Source: SZUA-430 sp044375275 (GTDB taxonomy: Bacteria; Pseudomonadota; Alphaproteobacteria; Micropepsales; Micropepsaceae). Taken from it: a stretch of DNA of 7,120 nt. The stretch spans positions 1-7,120 of the forward strand of contig JBILMZ010000182.1 in the NCBI GenBank assembly GCA_044375275.1, in the 5' to 3' direction. Below are positions 1 through 5,808 of this stretch, one piece after another. Each line of letters starts with the position of its first letter. Within the stretch, counting starts at the first letter, position 1. A program made the position numbers and the translations under genes. The notes under the pieces are model-generated. The model ran no database searches and was not told where the DNA came from. It saw only the letters and a program-made list of their open reading frames with translations.

Positions 1-90
1 CTTACGGGCAGCCAGTCCGTGGCGCAGCCGATCCTTGCCATCCGGCTGAACAAGGGGCGAGCGGAGTGGATCCGCCACAACATGAGCTAG
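1..90 (+). CDS. 3' end of an unidentified protein-coding gene (last 29 codons)
   Basis: An open frame enters from the left edge and ends at a TAG at 88-90. It encodes 29 residues ending in EWIRHNMS. Nearly all third codon positions are G or C, as in the neighbouring genes, so I read it as coding. The tail is rich in Arg and Lys and has no membrane segment. The next gene starts only 3 bases after the stop, which suggests an operon. The fragment is too short to recognise a family, and I assign no function. Confidence 0.6.
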   Translation, partial: LTGSQSVAQPILAIRLNKGRAEWIRHNMS

Positions 91-93
91 ACC

Positions 94-537
94 ATGTCCA
101 AAAAGCCAGCAGGCAACAAAGCCGTCTCCGACATCGTCAATCGCCTCGCGGAAGAAGCGCGCAAGGCGCGTGCGGATGGTCCGTCCTCGTCGCTCCACGG
201 TTCGCGGGCCGCGCTGTCGACGACCATCAACCAGGCGGGCACGCTGCTGGCGAAGATTGATCGCGATGAGCCGCCACGCCGTTCATCGCTGTTGCAGACC
301 GTTCTAGGAATGTCTTCTTCTGCTCCGGCACCGCGCAAGCGCGGCTGGTTCTTTACCCGCGCCGATGCGGCGCCCTCGCTGACGTCGGGTCGCATCGACA
401 AGCTGCTGAAGGCTTCGGCGAAGGATGGCACGCGGCTGTCGCTTGAAGCGGCCGTGGAGAAGGCTTCTGAAGGTGACCTGCAATGCGTGCTGCCGGATGG
501 GGCAAGCGATCCTGTCTGCGAGCCGCGGCGTTCGTAA
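94..537 (+). CDS. Uncharacterised 147-aa soluble protein, coupled to the upstream gene
   Basis: I do not recognise this family. The ATG at 94 lies 3 bases after the upstream TAG, which favours translational coupling; only a weak GAG lies upstream as a ribosome binding site. The product is hydrophilic, without signal peptide or membrane helix. Residues about 9-28 form a charged amphipathic stretch (VNRLAEEARKARADG). A Ser/Pro/Ala-rich linker follows around 30-80. A basic patch then leads into RKRGWFF at about 82-88. The last 50 residues (DKLLKASAKDG and onward) look helical, and two Cys residues lie near the C-terminus. It could be a small accessory or adaptor protein of the upstream gene's product, but that is inference from spacing alone. 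Third-position G/C is high, which supports real coding over the antisense frame in the same stretch. The stop lies 7 bases from the end of the convergent LOG gene. Confidence 0.65.
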   Translation: MSKKPAGNKAVSDIVNRLAEEARKARADGPSSSLHGSRAALSTTINQAGTLLAKIDRDEPPRRSSLLQTVLGMSSSAPAPRKRGWFFTRADAAPSLTSGRIDKLLKASAKDGTRLSLEAAVEKASEGDLQCVLPDGASDPVCEPRRS

Positions 538-544
538 GCCCGGA

Positions 545-1312
545 TCAGCCGGACTTGCGCACGGCATGCATGGCCAGACCTGACTTGACCAGATTGCTCC
601 AGATCTCCTCGGCGTTCTCGGCGTAGCTGAACAGCTTCAGGTCTTCGCGCTCGATCATGCCTTCGCGCACCATCGTGTCGAAGTTGATCAGGCTGGTCCA
701 GTATTTGCGATCGAACAGCACGACGGGCAGCGGGCTGATCTTCTGTGTCTGCAGGAGTGTGAGGATCTCGAAGAGTTCGTCCAGCGTGCCAAAGCCGCCC
801 GGGAAAACGACCAGCCCGTTTGCGCGCATGGCCAGGTGCATCTTGCGCATCGCAAAATAGTGGAACTGGAACGTAAGATCGGGTGTCGAGTACGGGTTGG
901 GTTCCTGCTCGTGTGGCAGGCGGATGTTGTAGCCCACGGTCAGCGCGCCGGCATCGGCAGCGCCGCGATTTGCGGCTTCCATCACGCCAGGGCCGCCACC
1001 GGTTGCAATCACGTTGTCATGCAATCCGCCGTTCTTCACGAGGGCGCCGCCTCGTTCGGATACGATGCGGCCAAAGGCGCGGGCTTCCTCGTAGCGCTTG
1101 GAGCCGGGTTTCGTGCGCGCGGAGCCGAACACGACGATTGTCGAGCGGATTCCCGCCGTTCGAAGATGTTCTTCCGGTTTCGCATATTCAAGCATGAAGC
1201 GCACGCCGCGCATCGAATCGCCGAGCAGAAAGTCGGTGTCGAGCGCTGGAAGGCGATAGCTTGCAGAGACATTTTTCCCGGAACGGGCTGTGGACTTCTT
1301 TTTTGGGGGCAT
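545..1312 (-). CDS. LOG-family (TIGR00730) nucleoside 5'-monophosphate phosphoribohydrolase
   Basis: This 255-aa protein belongs to the LOG / 'lysine decarboxylase-like' Rossmann-fold family. Characterised members release the free base from cytokinin riboside 5'-monophosphates or AMP, giving ribose 5-phosphate; the old decarboxylase name is wrong. The visible signature is strong: VVFGSAR at 60-66, GGGPGVMEAANRG at 105-117, and the nucleotide-binding and catalytic block AMRK near 154-157 with PGGFGTLDE at 171-179. No signal peptide is seen, so it should be cytoplasmic. The reading frame stays open up to a TTG at 1456, but I chose the ATG at 1312. The extra 48 residues would overlap the divergent gene, and homologues begin close to the YRLPALDTDFLLGD region. 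The N-terminus MPPKKKSTARSGK is a basic, probably disordered tail. The Shine-Dalgarno sequence is weak. The gene converges with the 147-aa gene at its 3' end and diverges from the membrane protein gene at its 5' end. The family call is secure; the exact substrate is not. Confidence 0.93.
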   Translation of the reverse strand: MPPKKKSTARSGKNVSASYRLPALDTDFLLGDSMRGVRFMLEYAKPEEHLRTAGIRSTIVVFGSARTKPGSKRYEEARAFGRIVSERGGALVKNGGLHDNVIATGGGPGVMEAANRGAADAGALTVGYNIRLPHEQEPNPYSTPDLTFQFHYFAMRKMHLAMRANGLVVFPGGFGTLDELFEILTLLQTQKISPLPVVLFDRKYWTSLINFDTMVREGMIEREDLKLFSYAENAEEIWSNLVKSGLAMHAVRKSG

Positions 1313-1326
1313 TTTTCGTGGGTCTT

Positions 1327-1356
1327 TTGTCAAAAACAGTCTGTAGAAGTCATAAC
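1327..1356 (+). promoter_or_regulatory. Possible sigma-70-type promoter for the 280-aa membrane protein gene
   Basis: TTGTCA at 1327-1332 (5 of 6 to the consensus -35) is followed after 18 bases by CATAAC at 1351-1356 (4 of 6 to the -10). This would give a leader of roughly 75-80 bases before the ATG at 1441. The stretch is locally A/T-rich in an otherwise GC-rich window. I found no equally convincing promoter for the divergent LOG gene. A perfect TTGACA on the minus strand (1333-1328) lies too close to the LOG start to serve it. Confidence 0.35.
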
Positions 1357-1440
1357 AGAGTTTAACAGGACGAGGTTGACGAAGGCTTTCGGCCGCGCCA
1401 GCCTTGTCCCTTGCATCCTGCCACCAGCCTCCGGGACACC

Positions 1441-2283
1441 ATGGAAATCGCTGCAATCATCATCGTTTTCGCGTCTGCGCTTCTTGCGGCGGCCATTGGT
1501 TTCGGACTTGCGTGGGCCTATGACCGCTACCGGTCACTTCGCTATCCCCTGTACTGGTTTGCAGGCGGGAGCGCTGCGGTCGGGGCCCTGTTGTCATTGA
1601 TGGTGATCAGCGGCTGGCCGATGAGCGTGCTGCGGGTCGAGGAACGGGTTCCTGTCGATCAGGTGACACCTTACATGCTGGCGCTCAAGCCGGGAAGCAC
1701 GCCGCGACCTACCGAAGATGCGCTGTACGAGCGGCTGGTGACGCTGATGCTGAGGGACAGGGAAGACGGGCGCAGCGAGGCGCAGGTACGCTTCAACGCG
1801 GTTTCACAAGTCATGTCCCATGCGGCCGACAAGATCAGCCTCATGCCGGACGACATCGTTCATACCTATTATGTCTTCACACGGGATGAGCTCGGTTACC
1901 TGGGCAAGCAGAAGGACTTCGAGGCTTGTGCCGACGTGGCGCTGGGGCGTATCCGCGGCGATATCGAAGATCGGCTGTCACCCGAACTCGTCGAACGCCA
2001 GCGTGCGATCGTAACCCGGATCATTGCCACGCCAGCCGATCCCGGTGTGGAGCGCCTGGCGCAGGAGCCGTTCCAGGTGATGGTGTCGAGGGCGTTCGCG
2101 AATGCGACGGAGGTCGCGAGGATCGAGCCCAACGAGATTGAAGTCCTGCTTTCAGGTGCGGGCGAACCTGAAAAGACATGCCGCCTCATGAAGGTGTTCT
2201 TTGACGCCATGCTGACCCAGTCGGTGGAAACAGTCGCGCCGGCGTTGCGTGTGCTTGCGGCGGGCGAGCGGGGCGCGCAGTAA
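1441..2283 (+). CDS. Two-helix inner-membrane protein with a C-terminal soluble domain, function unknown
   Basis: This 280-aa product matches no family I recognise. Two hydrophobic helices open it, at about residues 4-27 and 38-58. They are joined by a short basic loop (YDRYRSLRYP, 27-36). By the positive-inside rule the loop is cytoplasmic, which puts the roughly 220-residue C-terminal part in the periplasm; that is inference. The C-terminal part looks mainly helical and charged, with only two Cys (163 and 247) that could form a disulfide there. The frame is open from a TTG at 1411, but I prefer the ATG at 1441, where the hydrophobic segment begins almost at once; a GGGA about 5-8 bases upstream is a modest binding site. 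The gene diverges from the LOG gene, and the two may share control through the 128-base gap. It ends at TAA 2281-2283, just before the terminator of the convergent autotransporter gene. Confidence 0.8.
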   Translation: MEIAAIIIVFASALLAAAIGFGLAWAYDRYRSLRYPLYWFAGGSAAVGALLSLMVISGWPMSVLRVEERVPVDQVTPYMLALKPGSTPRPTEDALYERLVTLMLRDREDGRSEAQVRFNAVSQVMSHAADKISLMPDDIVHTYYVFTRDELGYLGKQKDFEACADVALGRIRGDIEDRLSPELVERQRAIVTRIIATPADPGVERLAQEPFQVMVSRAFANATEVARIEPNEIEVLLSGAGEPEKTCRLMKVFFDAMLTQSVETVAPALRVLAAGERGAQ

Positions 2284-2306
2284 AGGCCTGCATACGACCC
2301 TGAACG

Positions 2307-2330
2307 AAAAAGGGGCCCCGGAGGGCCCCT
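2307..2330 (-). terminator. Rho-independent terminator of the autotransporter gene
   Basis: A perfect 8-bp G/C-rich stem (AGGGGCCC at 2311-2318 with GGGCCCCT at 2323-2330) encloses a 4-base loop, CGGA as read on the plus strand. Read on the minus strand the stem is followed by a run of T (plus-strand A at 2307-2311), the classic intrinsic terminator. It lies about 25 bases beyond the autotransporter stop at 2355. On the plus strand no T-run follows (GAATTCC), so it would stop the convergent membrane protein gene less efficiently, if at all. Confidence 0.85.
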
Positions 2331-2354
2331 GAATTCCGGTGACGCGGACAGATG

Positions 2355-4538
2355 TTACCAGTACATCTTCAGGCCGATGCCGGCCTTGTAGCCAGTGACA
2401 TCCGTGGTGAGGCTTTCCTGATAGCCGCCGTCGAGATACAGCGCGAAGTTCTGGTCGAGATAGGCCTTGAGCCCGGCGTCGAGCGAGAGGCGCTGGCCAT
2501 TGGTGTCGTGGGATACGGTGACACCACTGAGTGACACGGTGTTGATGCCGTCGGACAGCACGTCGGAGAACGATGCCGAGATCCACGGGCGGACAGAGCC
2601 ACCGTGCGCCACGCCATCGATGCGAACGGTACCCTTGGCTTCGAGCAGGCCGCTCTCTTCCGATGCGGCCACGCCGAGGCAGGTGTTATCGCAGCTCGTG
2701 CCGTCGTAGCTGACGGCGCCGATGAGCTTGACTGCAATGGCGTCGAGGTCAATCGCCACGCCGGTTTCGGCGCGGCCAATCAAGCCCGCCGTCTCCGCCA
2801 GGATCGGGAACAACAGGTTGCCATCATAGGTGTAGTCCATGGCGTTGTAGCCAGCAGACAGGTTGATGAAGAGCGCTTCGGACGTGAATGAAGCGAAGAC
2901 TTCTGCCGTGCGGCCGGTGCCAGTGAATCTTGCTTCACCAGCTGGCGTCAGGATGTTGCCTTCGGTGTCACCGAAGCCACCCGAGACGCCGCCGAACCAG
3001 CCATTGCCCATGCGCCAGTCCATGCCGCCGGTGGTGCAGCTGAAGTCAACATTGGAGTCGATGCCCGTATCGGCGCCGAAGTCTGTCGAGCCCTGGCGGT
3101 AGCCAACCCAGGCGCGGCCATAAGTGGCGCTCTTCGGGCTGTCCGGAATGCGCTGGCCGTCGTTATAGCAGCTGCGTACGAGTTCCTGTCCGGCCGAGAG
3201 CAGCGCCGCGTGGGCGATGAGTTCGTCGCGAACCGCGGACCGCAGGAAGAAGCCGTCATCCGTGCCGGAGTAGTTGGGGACGTGGTGCAGAAGGTACTGG
3301 TACGGGCCGGCATTCATTGCCGAGCCCTGGTAGAAATTGCTGGCCGAACTTGCGCCCGTCACACGCATGACCTGGATGCCGTTGCCAGTCGTCGGTGCGC
3401 CCGTGGCAGCCGAATTGAACGACGCCAATGAGAACATCGTGGAGTTCGTGCCGGTGATGTTGCCGTTGATCGTCAGGAAATCGTGCGTGGTGCCAGGCGT
3501 GCCGCCGGCGGGAGCAGCTGCGTCGATATCGATGAAGAAGCCAACATAAGCGTTTGTGCCAGTGGACGTGTAATTGCCGTTGATCGTGATCGCACCCATT
3601 TCCTGACCGGGATTGTCGATCGTGGTACCGGGAGAAGGAGCTGTGTTGCCGGGCTGCAGGCCGCCATTGCTGCTCACGTTGCCATTGATGGTCGCATTGC
3701 CGGTGAGACGGGTGGGGGTGGCGGTGAAGCCCGTGGTCGTGATCGTGACCGGGGCGTTGATCGTGTAGGCAGTTTCTCCACTCAATGTGCTGCCGTTGCT
3801 GATCGTGACGCTGGAAGCGTTGTCGATGGCGCCGGCGTTGCCGATTTCAAGAATGCCGCCAGAAACAGTCAATGGGCCGGTGAAGGAGTTGTTGCTGTTG
3901 AGCTCCATCGTGCCGCTGCCAACCTTGGTGAGGCCGCCCGCTCCCGTCATGGTGCCCGTGAACACGGTACTGTTGCCATTGCCGCCGGTTGTCAGCACGG
4001 GTGATCCGGCAACAAACACGACGTCTCCCGCACCGGCCAGGCTGCCAATCGTTTCGCTTTCCCACAAGCTTATGGTGCCGCCTGCGTTCACGGTGACCGC
4101 GCTGCCATCTCCGATCGTGTCATTGTTCGCTGCCGTGGACGCAAAATTCAGGTCCAGCACACCGTTGATCGTCCAGTTCAGGTTCCGGACCGTATCTGCA
4201 TCCGTGTCGGAAATCAGAAGCGTGTTTCCCACCGTGACAATGGCGTTCTCAAAATTGATGAAGCGAGCGCCATTCGGTGTCTTGAACAATGAAGCATCGA
4301 GGCTCAGCGGTGTTCCCTGAAAGTCGAGTGTGTCGTTTCCGCCTTGGCCGTCATGGGTGTCAGCGATGTTGGCCAAATTTATGACGCAGGTGTCGTTTCC
4401 CGCTGTCGTGGCGCAGGATGCAGCCGACGCGGGGCTGGACAGCGTGAGCAGTGCACCTGCCGATGTCGCCGCAAGCAAAGCAACGCGCAGGCGGGAATAC
4501 GATGCGCTCGAAACGGCACGCGTGGACGCGGTCGTCAT
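2355..4538 (-). CDS. Type Va autotransporter: PATR-containing passenger plus C-terminal beta-barrel
   Basis: This 727-aa protein is built as a monomeric autotransporter. Residues 1-39 are a signal peptide: Arg-containing N-region, hydrophobic core LRVALLAATSAGALLTL, and ASA before the likely cut at 39/40. The passenger follows. NDTLDFQG at 69-76 and the FENA segment near 96-99 are typical of the start of alphaproteobacterial passengers. A passenger-associated (PATR) repeat with GGLTKVGSGTMELN starts near 200 and runs to about 235. Three TINGN strands at 283, 318 and 356 belong to the beta-helix. The barrel runs from about 470 (ATYGRAWVGY) to the end, about 260 residues, and finishes KMYW; a terminal aromatic is the BAM recognition signal. 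The frame also opens at a GTG at 4571, but the ATG at 4538 has a good GGGGAG site 9 bases upstream and gives a normal signal peptide. Six Cys residues are unusual for this class. The gene has its own promoter and terminator, so it is monocistronic. No protease or lipase motif is seen, so adhesion or surface structure is a guess. Confidence 0.93.
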   Translation of the reverse strand: MTTASTRAVSSASYSRLRVALLAATSAGALLTLSSPASAASCATTAGNDTCVINLANIADTHDGQGGNDTLDFQGTPLSLDASLFKTPNGARFINFENAIVTVGNTLLISDTDADTVRNLNWTINGVLDLNFASTAANNDTIGDGSAVTVNAGGTISLWESETIGSLAGAGDVVFVAGSPVLTTGGNGNSTVFTGTMTGAGGLTKVGSGTMELNSNNSFTGPLTVSGGILEIGNAGAIDNASSVTISNGSTLSGETAYTINAPVTITTTGFTATPTRLTGNATINGNVSSNGGLQPGNTAPSPGTTIDNPGQEMGAITINGNYTSTGTNAYVGFFIDIDAAAPAGGTPGTTHDFLTINGNITGTNSTMFSLASFNSAATGAPTTGNGIQVMRVTGASSASNFYQGSAMNAGPYQYLLHHVPNYSGTDDGFFLRSAVRDELIAHAALLSAGQELVRSCYNDGQRIPDSPKSATYGRAWVGYRQGSTDFGADTGIDSNVDFSCTTGGMDWRMGNGWFGGVSGGFGDTEGNILTPAGEARFTGTGRTAEVFASFTSEALFINLSAGYNAMDYTYDGNLLFPILAETAGLIGRAETGVAIDLDAIAVKLIGAVSYDGTSCDNTCLGVAASEESGLLEAKGTVRIDGVAHGGSVRPWISASFSDVLSDGINTVSLSGVTVSHDTNGQRLSLDAGLKAYLDQNFALYLDGGYQESLTTDVTGYKAGIGLKMYW

Positions 4539-4547
4539 ACCCAGAAA

Positions 4548-4553
4548 CTCCCC
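4548..4553 (-). promoter_or_regulatory. Ribosome binding site that fixes the autotransporter start
   Basis: The minus strand reads GGGGAG at 4553-4548, nine bases before the ATG at 4538. No comparable site precedes the upstream GTG at 4571. This decides the start in favour of the 727-residue form. Confidence 0.75.
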
Positions 4554-4603
4554 AAAAACTCTAATTTTCACCGGTGGAGGCCGTGCCTCTAAGTCGTGGG
4601 GAA

Positions 4604-4632
4604 ATAAGATGAAATTCGGTGCGTACCGTCAA
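4604..4632 (-). promoter_or_regulatory. Sigma-70-type promoter of the autotransporter gene
   Basis: On the minus strand TTGACG (4632-4627, 5 of 6 to consensus) is separated by exactly 17 bases from TCTTAT (4609-4604, 4 of 6). Transcription would start near 4597, giving a leader of about 60 bases that includes the Shine-Dalgarno sequence. This is the best promoter-like sequence in the 245-base gap between the hydrolase gene and the autotransporter gene. Confidence 0.55.
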
Positions 4633-4646
4633 TGTGAAGCTTGACG
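4627..4646. repeat. Inverted repeat over the autotransporter -35 element (possible operator)
   Basis: CGTCAA (4627-4632) and TTGACG (4641-4646) form perfect 6-bp arms separated by 8 bases. One arm is the proposed -35 hexamer itself. A regulator bound here could block or help polymerase. The arms are short, so chance is possible. Confidence 0.35.
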
Positions 4647-4772
4647 AATAGCTAACAGTGCGGGGTGATTCTCGGTTGGTGTATCAAGAAGGCTTCACGC
4701 TATCAGTTGTGGCACGCCTTGCCTGAGCCGCTATCTGGATGATTAATGCGCCGGTCTTTACAGGCTTGCCGG

Positions 4773-4784
4773 GGTCCCGGGACC
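4773..4784. repeat. 12-bp perfect palindrome at the end of the hydrolase gene
   Basis: GGTCCCGGGACC at 4773-4784 is a perfect palindrome touching the last base of the hydrolase stop codon (TAG, 4786-4784 on the minus strand). It has no loop and no following T-run, so I do not call it a terminator. Apart from this palindrome and the autotransporter control elements, the 4539-4783 gap holds nothing I can support. Confidence 0.4.
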
Positions 4785-5572
4785 TAAGGTTGTGCGGAAT
4801 TGTTGAAGAGGTGCCGGACCTGGTCGTATGAGCCCACCTCGTAAACCTTGCCGCCCCGGATCGCGTATTTCCAGGTGAGACGGTCGGTGGTCGCGAGGTC
4901 CTCCGGGGAGGTGGCCAGGATCTCCTGGGGCGGTGCGTCTGGGTGCAGGCCGGGCCTGAACAGGACCTGCTTAAGCGCCTCTTGGGGTATCTCGTGGGTC
5001 TGGGTCAGGCGCGAGACGGCGGCGAGGAACCCGTATTGCACGAAGCCGGAGCACACGAAGCTGGTGGGTGGCCGGCGGCGCCAGAGAGACTTCCGCTGGG
5101 CTTCCGGCGAGTTGCCTTCGGGTCGTGAACGCCGTGACGTCAGGCGGCGCATGAAGCCCAGGATCGTCCAATAGTCATAGTTTGCCTTGATGTAGTTCAG
5201 CATGTGGCCGCGGATCGAACGTTGGACATCGACCGTCATCCAGGGTTGCTCGCAGCGCTTGATCGCAATGTCGTAGATCAGCGAGAGGTCGCGTGCGTAG
5301 TGCCTGAGGTCGGTAATGTCGACACCGTCGATGGAGGCCTCGATCAGGAATGTCCTCTCGAAGCCGTCTTCCGTGCTGGGTACTGAAAAGACAAGGGCGG
5401 CATGGCTGAACTCGGAGCGGGTCCACCAGCGGACGGCCCAAGAGAAGATCGAGGCGCGCCCCTTGAGCAGCACGACGTCGCCGCGCTGCAGGTACTGGTG
5501 TGCGTGCAGGAGGAAGTGGCGGACCGGAACGGGGAACCGTGCCGGTGAAGGGCCGTTGACGTTGGACTTCAT
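4784..5572 (-). CDS. Circularly permuted NlpC/P60 (YiiX/YebB-like, peptidase C92) cysteine hydrolase
   Basis: This 262-aa protein has the permuted papain-fold layout, in which the His comes before the Cys. In order: GDVVLLKG at 31-38, SEFSHAALVF with His57, FLIEAS with Glu78, a YDYW segment at 132-135, and FVCSGF with the likely nucleophile Cys174. A late TSPEDLA (221-227) matches the SP-x-DL element often seen near the end of this fold. Known relatives cleave amide or thioester bonds in peptides, lipoproteins or lipids; the substrate here is unknown. There is no signal peptide, lipobox or membrane helix, so it probably acts at the cytoplasmic face. Residues 142-167 form an insert with nine Arg, which could contact acidic lipid or another polyanion. 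Its ATG overlaps the previous stop as ATGA, so it is likely translated by coupling after the 79-aa membrane protein. It is the last gene of the minus-strand cluster. The family is fairly sure, the role is not. Confidence 0.82.
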   Translation of the reverse strand: MKSNVNGPSPARFPVPVRHFLLHAHQYLQRGDVVLLKGRASIFSWAVRWWTRSEFSHAALVFSVPSTEDGFERTFLIEASIDGVDITDLRHYARDLSLIYDIAIKRCEQPWMTVDVQRSIRGHMLNYIKANYDYWTILGFMRRLTSRRSRPEGNSPEAQRKSLWRRRPPTSFVCSGFVQYGFLAAVSRLTQTHEIPQEALKQVLFRPGLHPDAPPQEILATSPEDLATTDRLTWKYAIRGGKVYEVGSYDQVRHLFNNSAQP

Positions 5573-5808
5573 TGCCTGCGCAGCAAATGCCGTCCGTATC
5601 CAATGAGCAGGAGCGCGACGACGATAATCGGGGACAGCATCGTCATGCCTTCAATCATGTCTCCAATGGGTGGGAGCGTGGACGTGAACGACTGGCGAAA
5701 GCCGATGGCGATCGTGATGAAGGCGACGAGGGCGACGAGGATGAGCGTTCCGGCGGTTACAAGAATGACACCTGTCTTTGGGCTGGGACGTCCTGCGGGT
5801 TCGTTCAT
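5569..5808 (-). CDS. Small two-helix membrane protein, 79 aa, function unknown
   Basis: I recognise no family. Two hydrophobic helices lie at about residues 13-37 and 54-72. The loop between them contains TLPPIGDMIEG, and a basic tail (GRHLLRRQ) closes the chain. The short N-terminus and the Arg-rich C-terminus suggest a hairpin with both ends in the cytoplasm. The frame extends further upstream, but the ATG at 5808 has an AGGGGG site 5 bases before it and overlaps the previous stop as ATGA, so the longer version is rejected. Its stop overlaps the hydrolase start in the same way. Size and layout match the preceding 82-aa protein, so the two may be diverged paralogues or subunits of one complex. 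Confidence 0.8.
   Translation of the reverse strand: MNEPAGRPSPKTGVILVTAGTLILVALVAFITIAIGFRQSFTSTLPPIGDMIEGMTMLSPIIVVALLLIGYGRHLLRRQ

Noticed and set aside
87..431. 114-codon minus-strand frame opposite the 147-aa gene
   Set aside because: It is antisense to a frame with better third-position bias and operon-like spacing, and shows no recognisable motif.
1313..1456. 48-residue N-terminal extension of the LOG protein from a TTG at 1456
   Set aside because: It would overlap the divergent gene, uses a rare start, and lies before the point where the family's conserved region begins; the ATG at 1312 gives a normal length.
836..1600. 254-codon plus-strand frame across the LOG gene
   Set aside because: It is a shadow of a firmly identified gene on the other strand and also runs into the membrane protein gene out of frame.
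3483..4320. Long plus-strand frames (173 and 177 codons) opposite the autotransporter passenger
   Set aside because: They mirror the repetitive Gly/Thr/Asn codons of the passenger; long antisense frames are expected in GC-rich repetitive coding DNA.
4412..4423. Possible lipobox before Cys42 of the autotransporter
   Set aside because: The residues before Cys are A-A-S without the aliphatic residue at -3, and ASA at 37-39 is a normal signal peptidase I site.
4667..4671. GATTC (CcrM-type GANTC methylation site) upstream of the autotransporter promoter
   Set aside because: A five-base degenerate site occurs by chance about every 256 bases; a single one is not evidence of cell-cycle control.
4711..4770. 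Possible long-range hairpin after the hydrolase gene (GGCACGCCT with AGGCTTGCC)
   Set aside because: The arms have one mismatch, the loop is about 42 bases and no T-run follows, so it is not a credible terminator.
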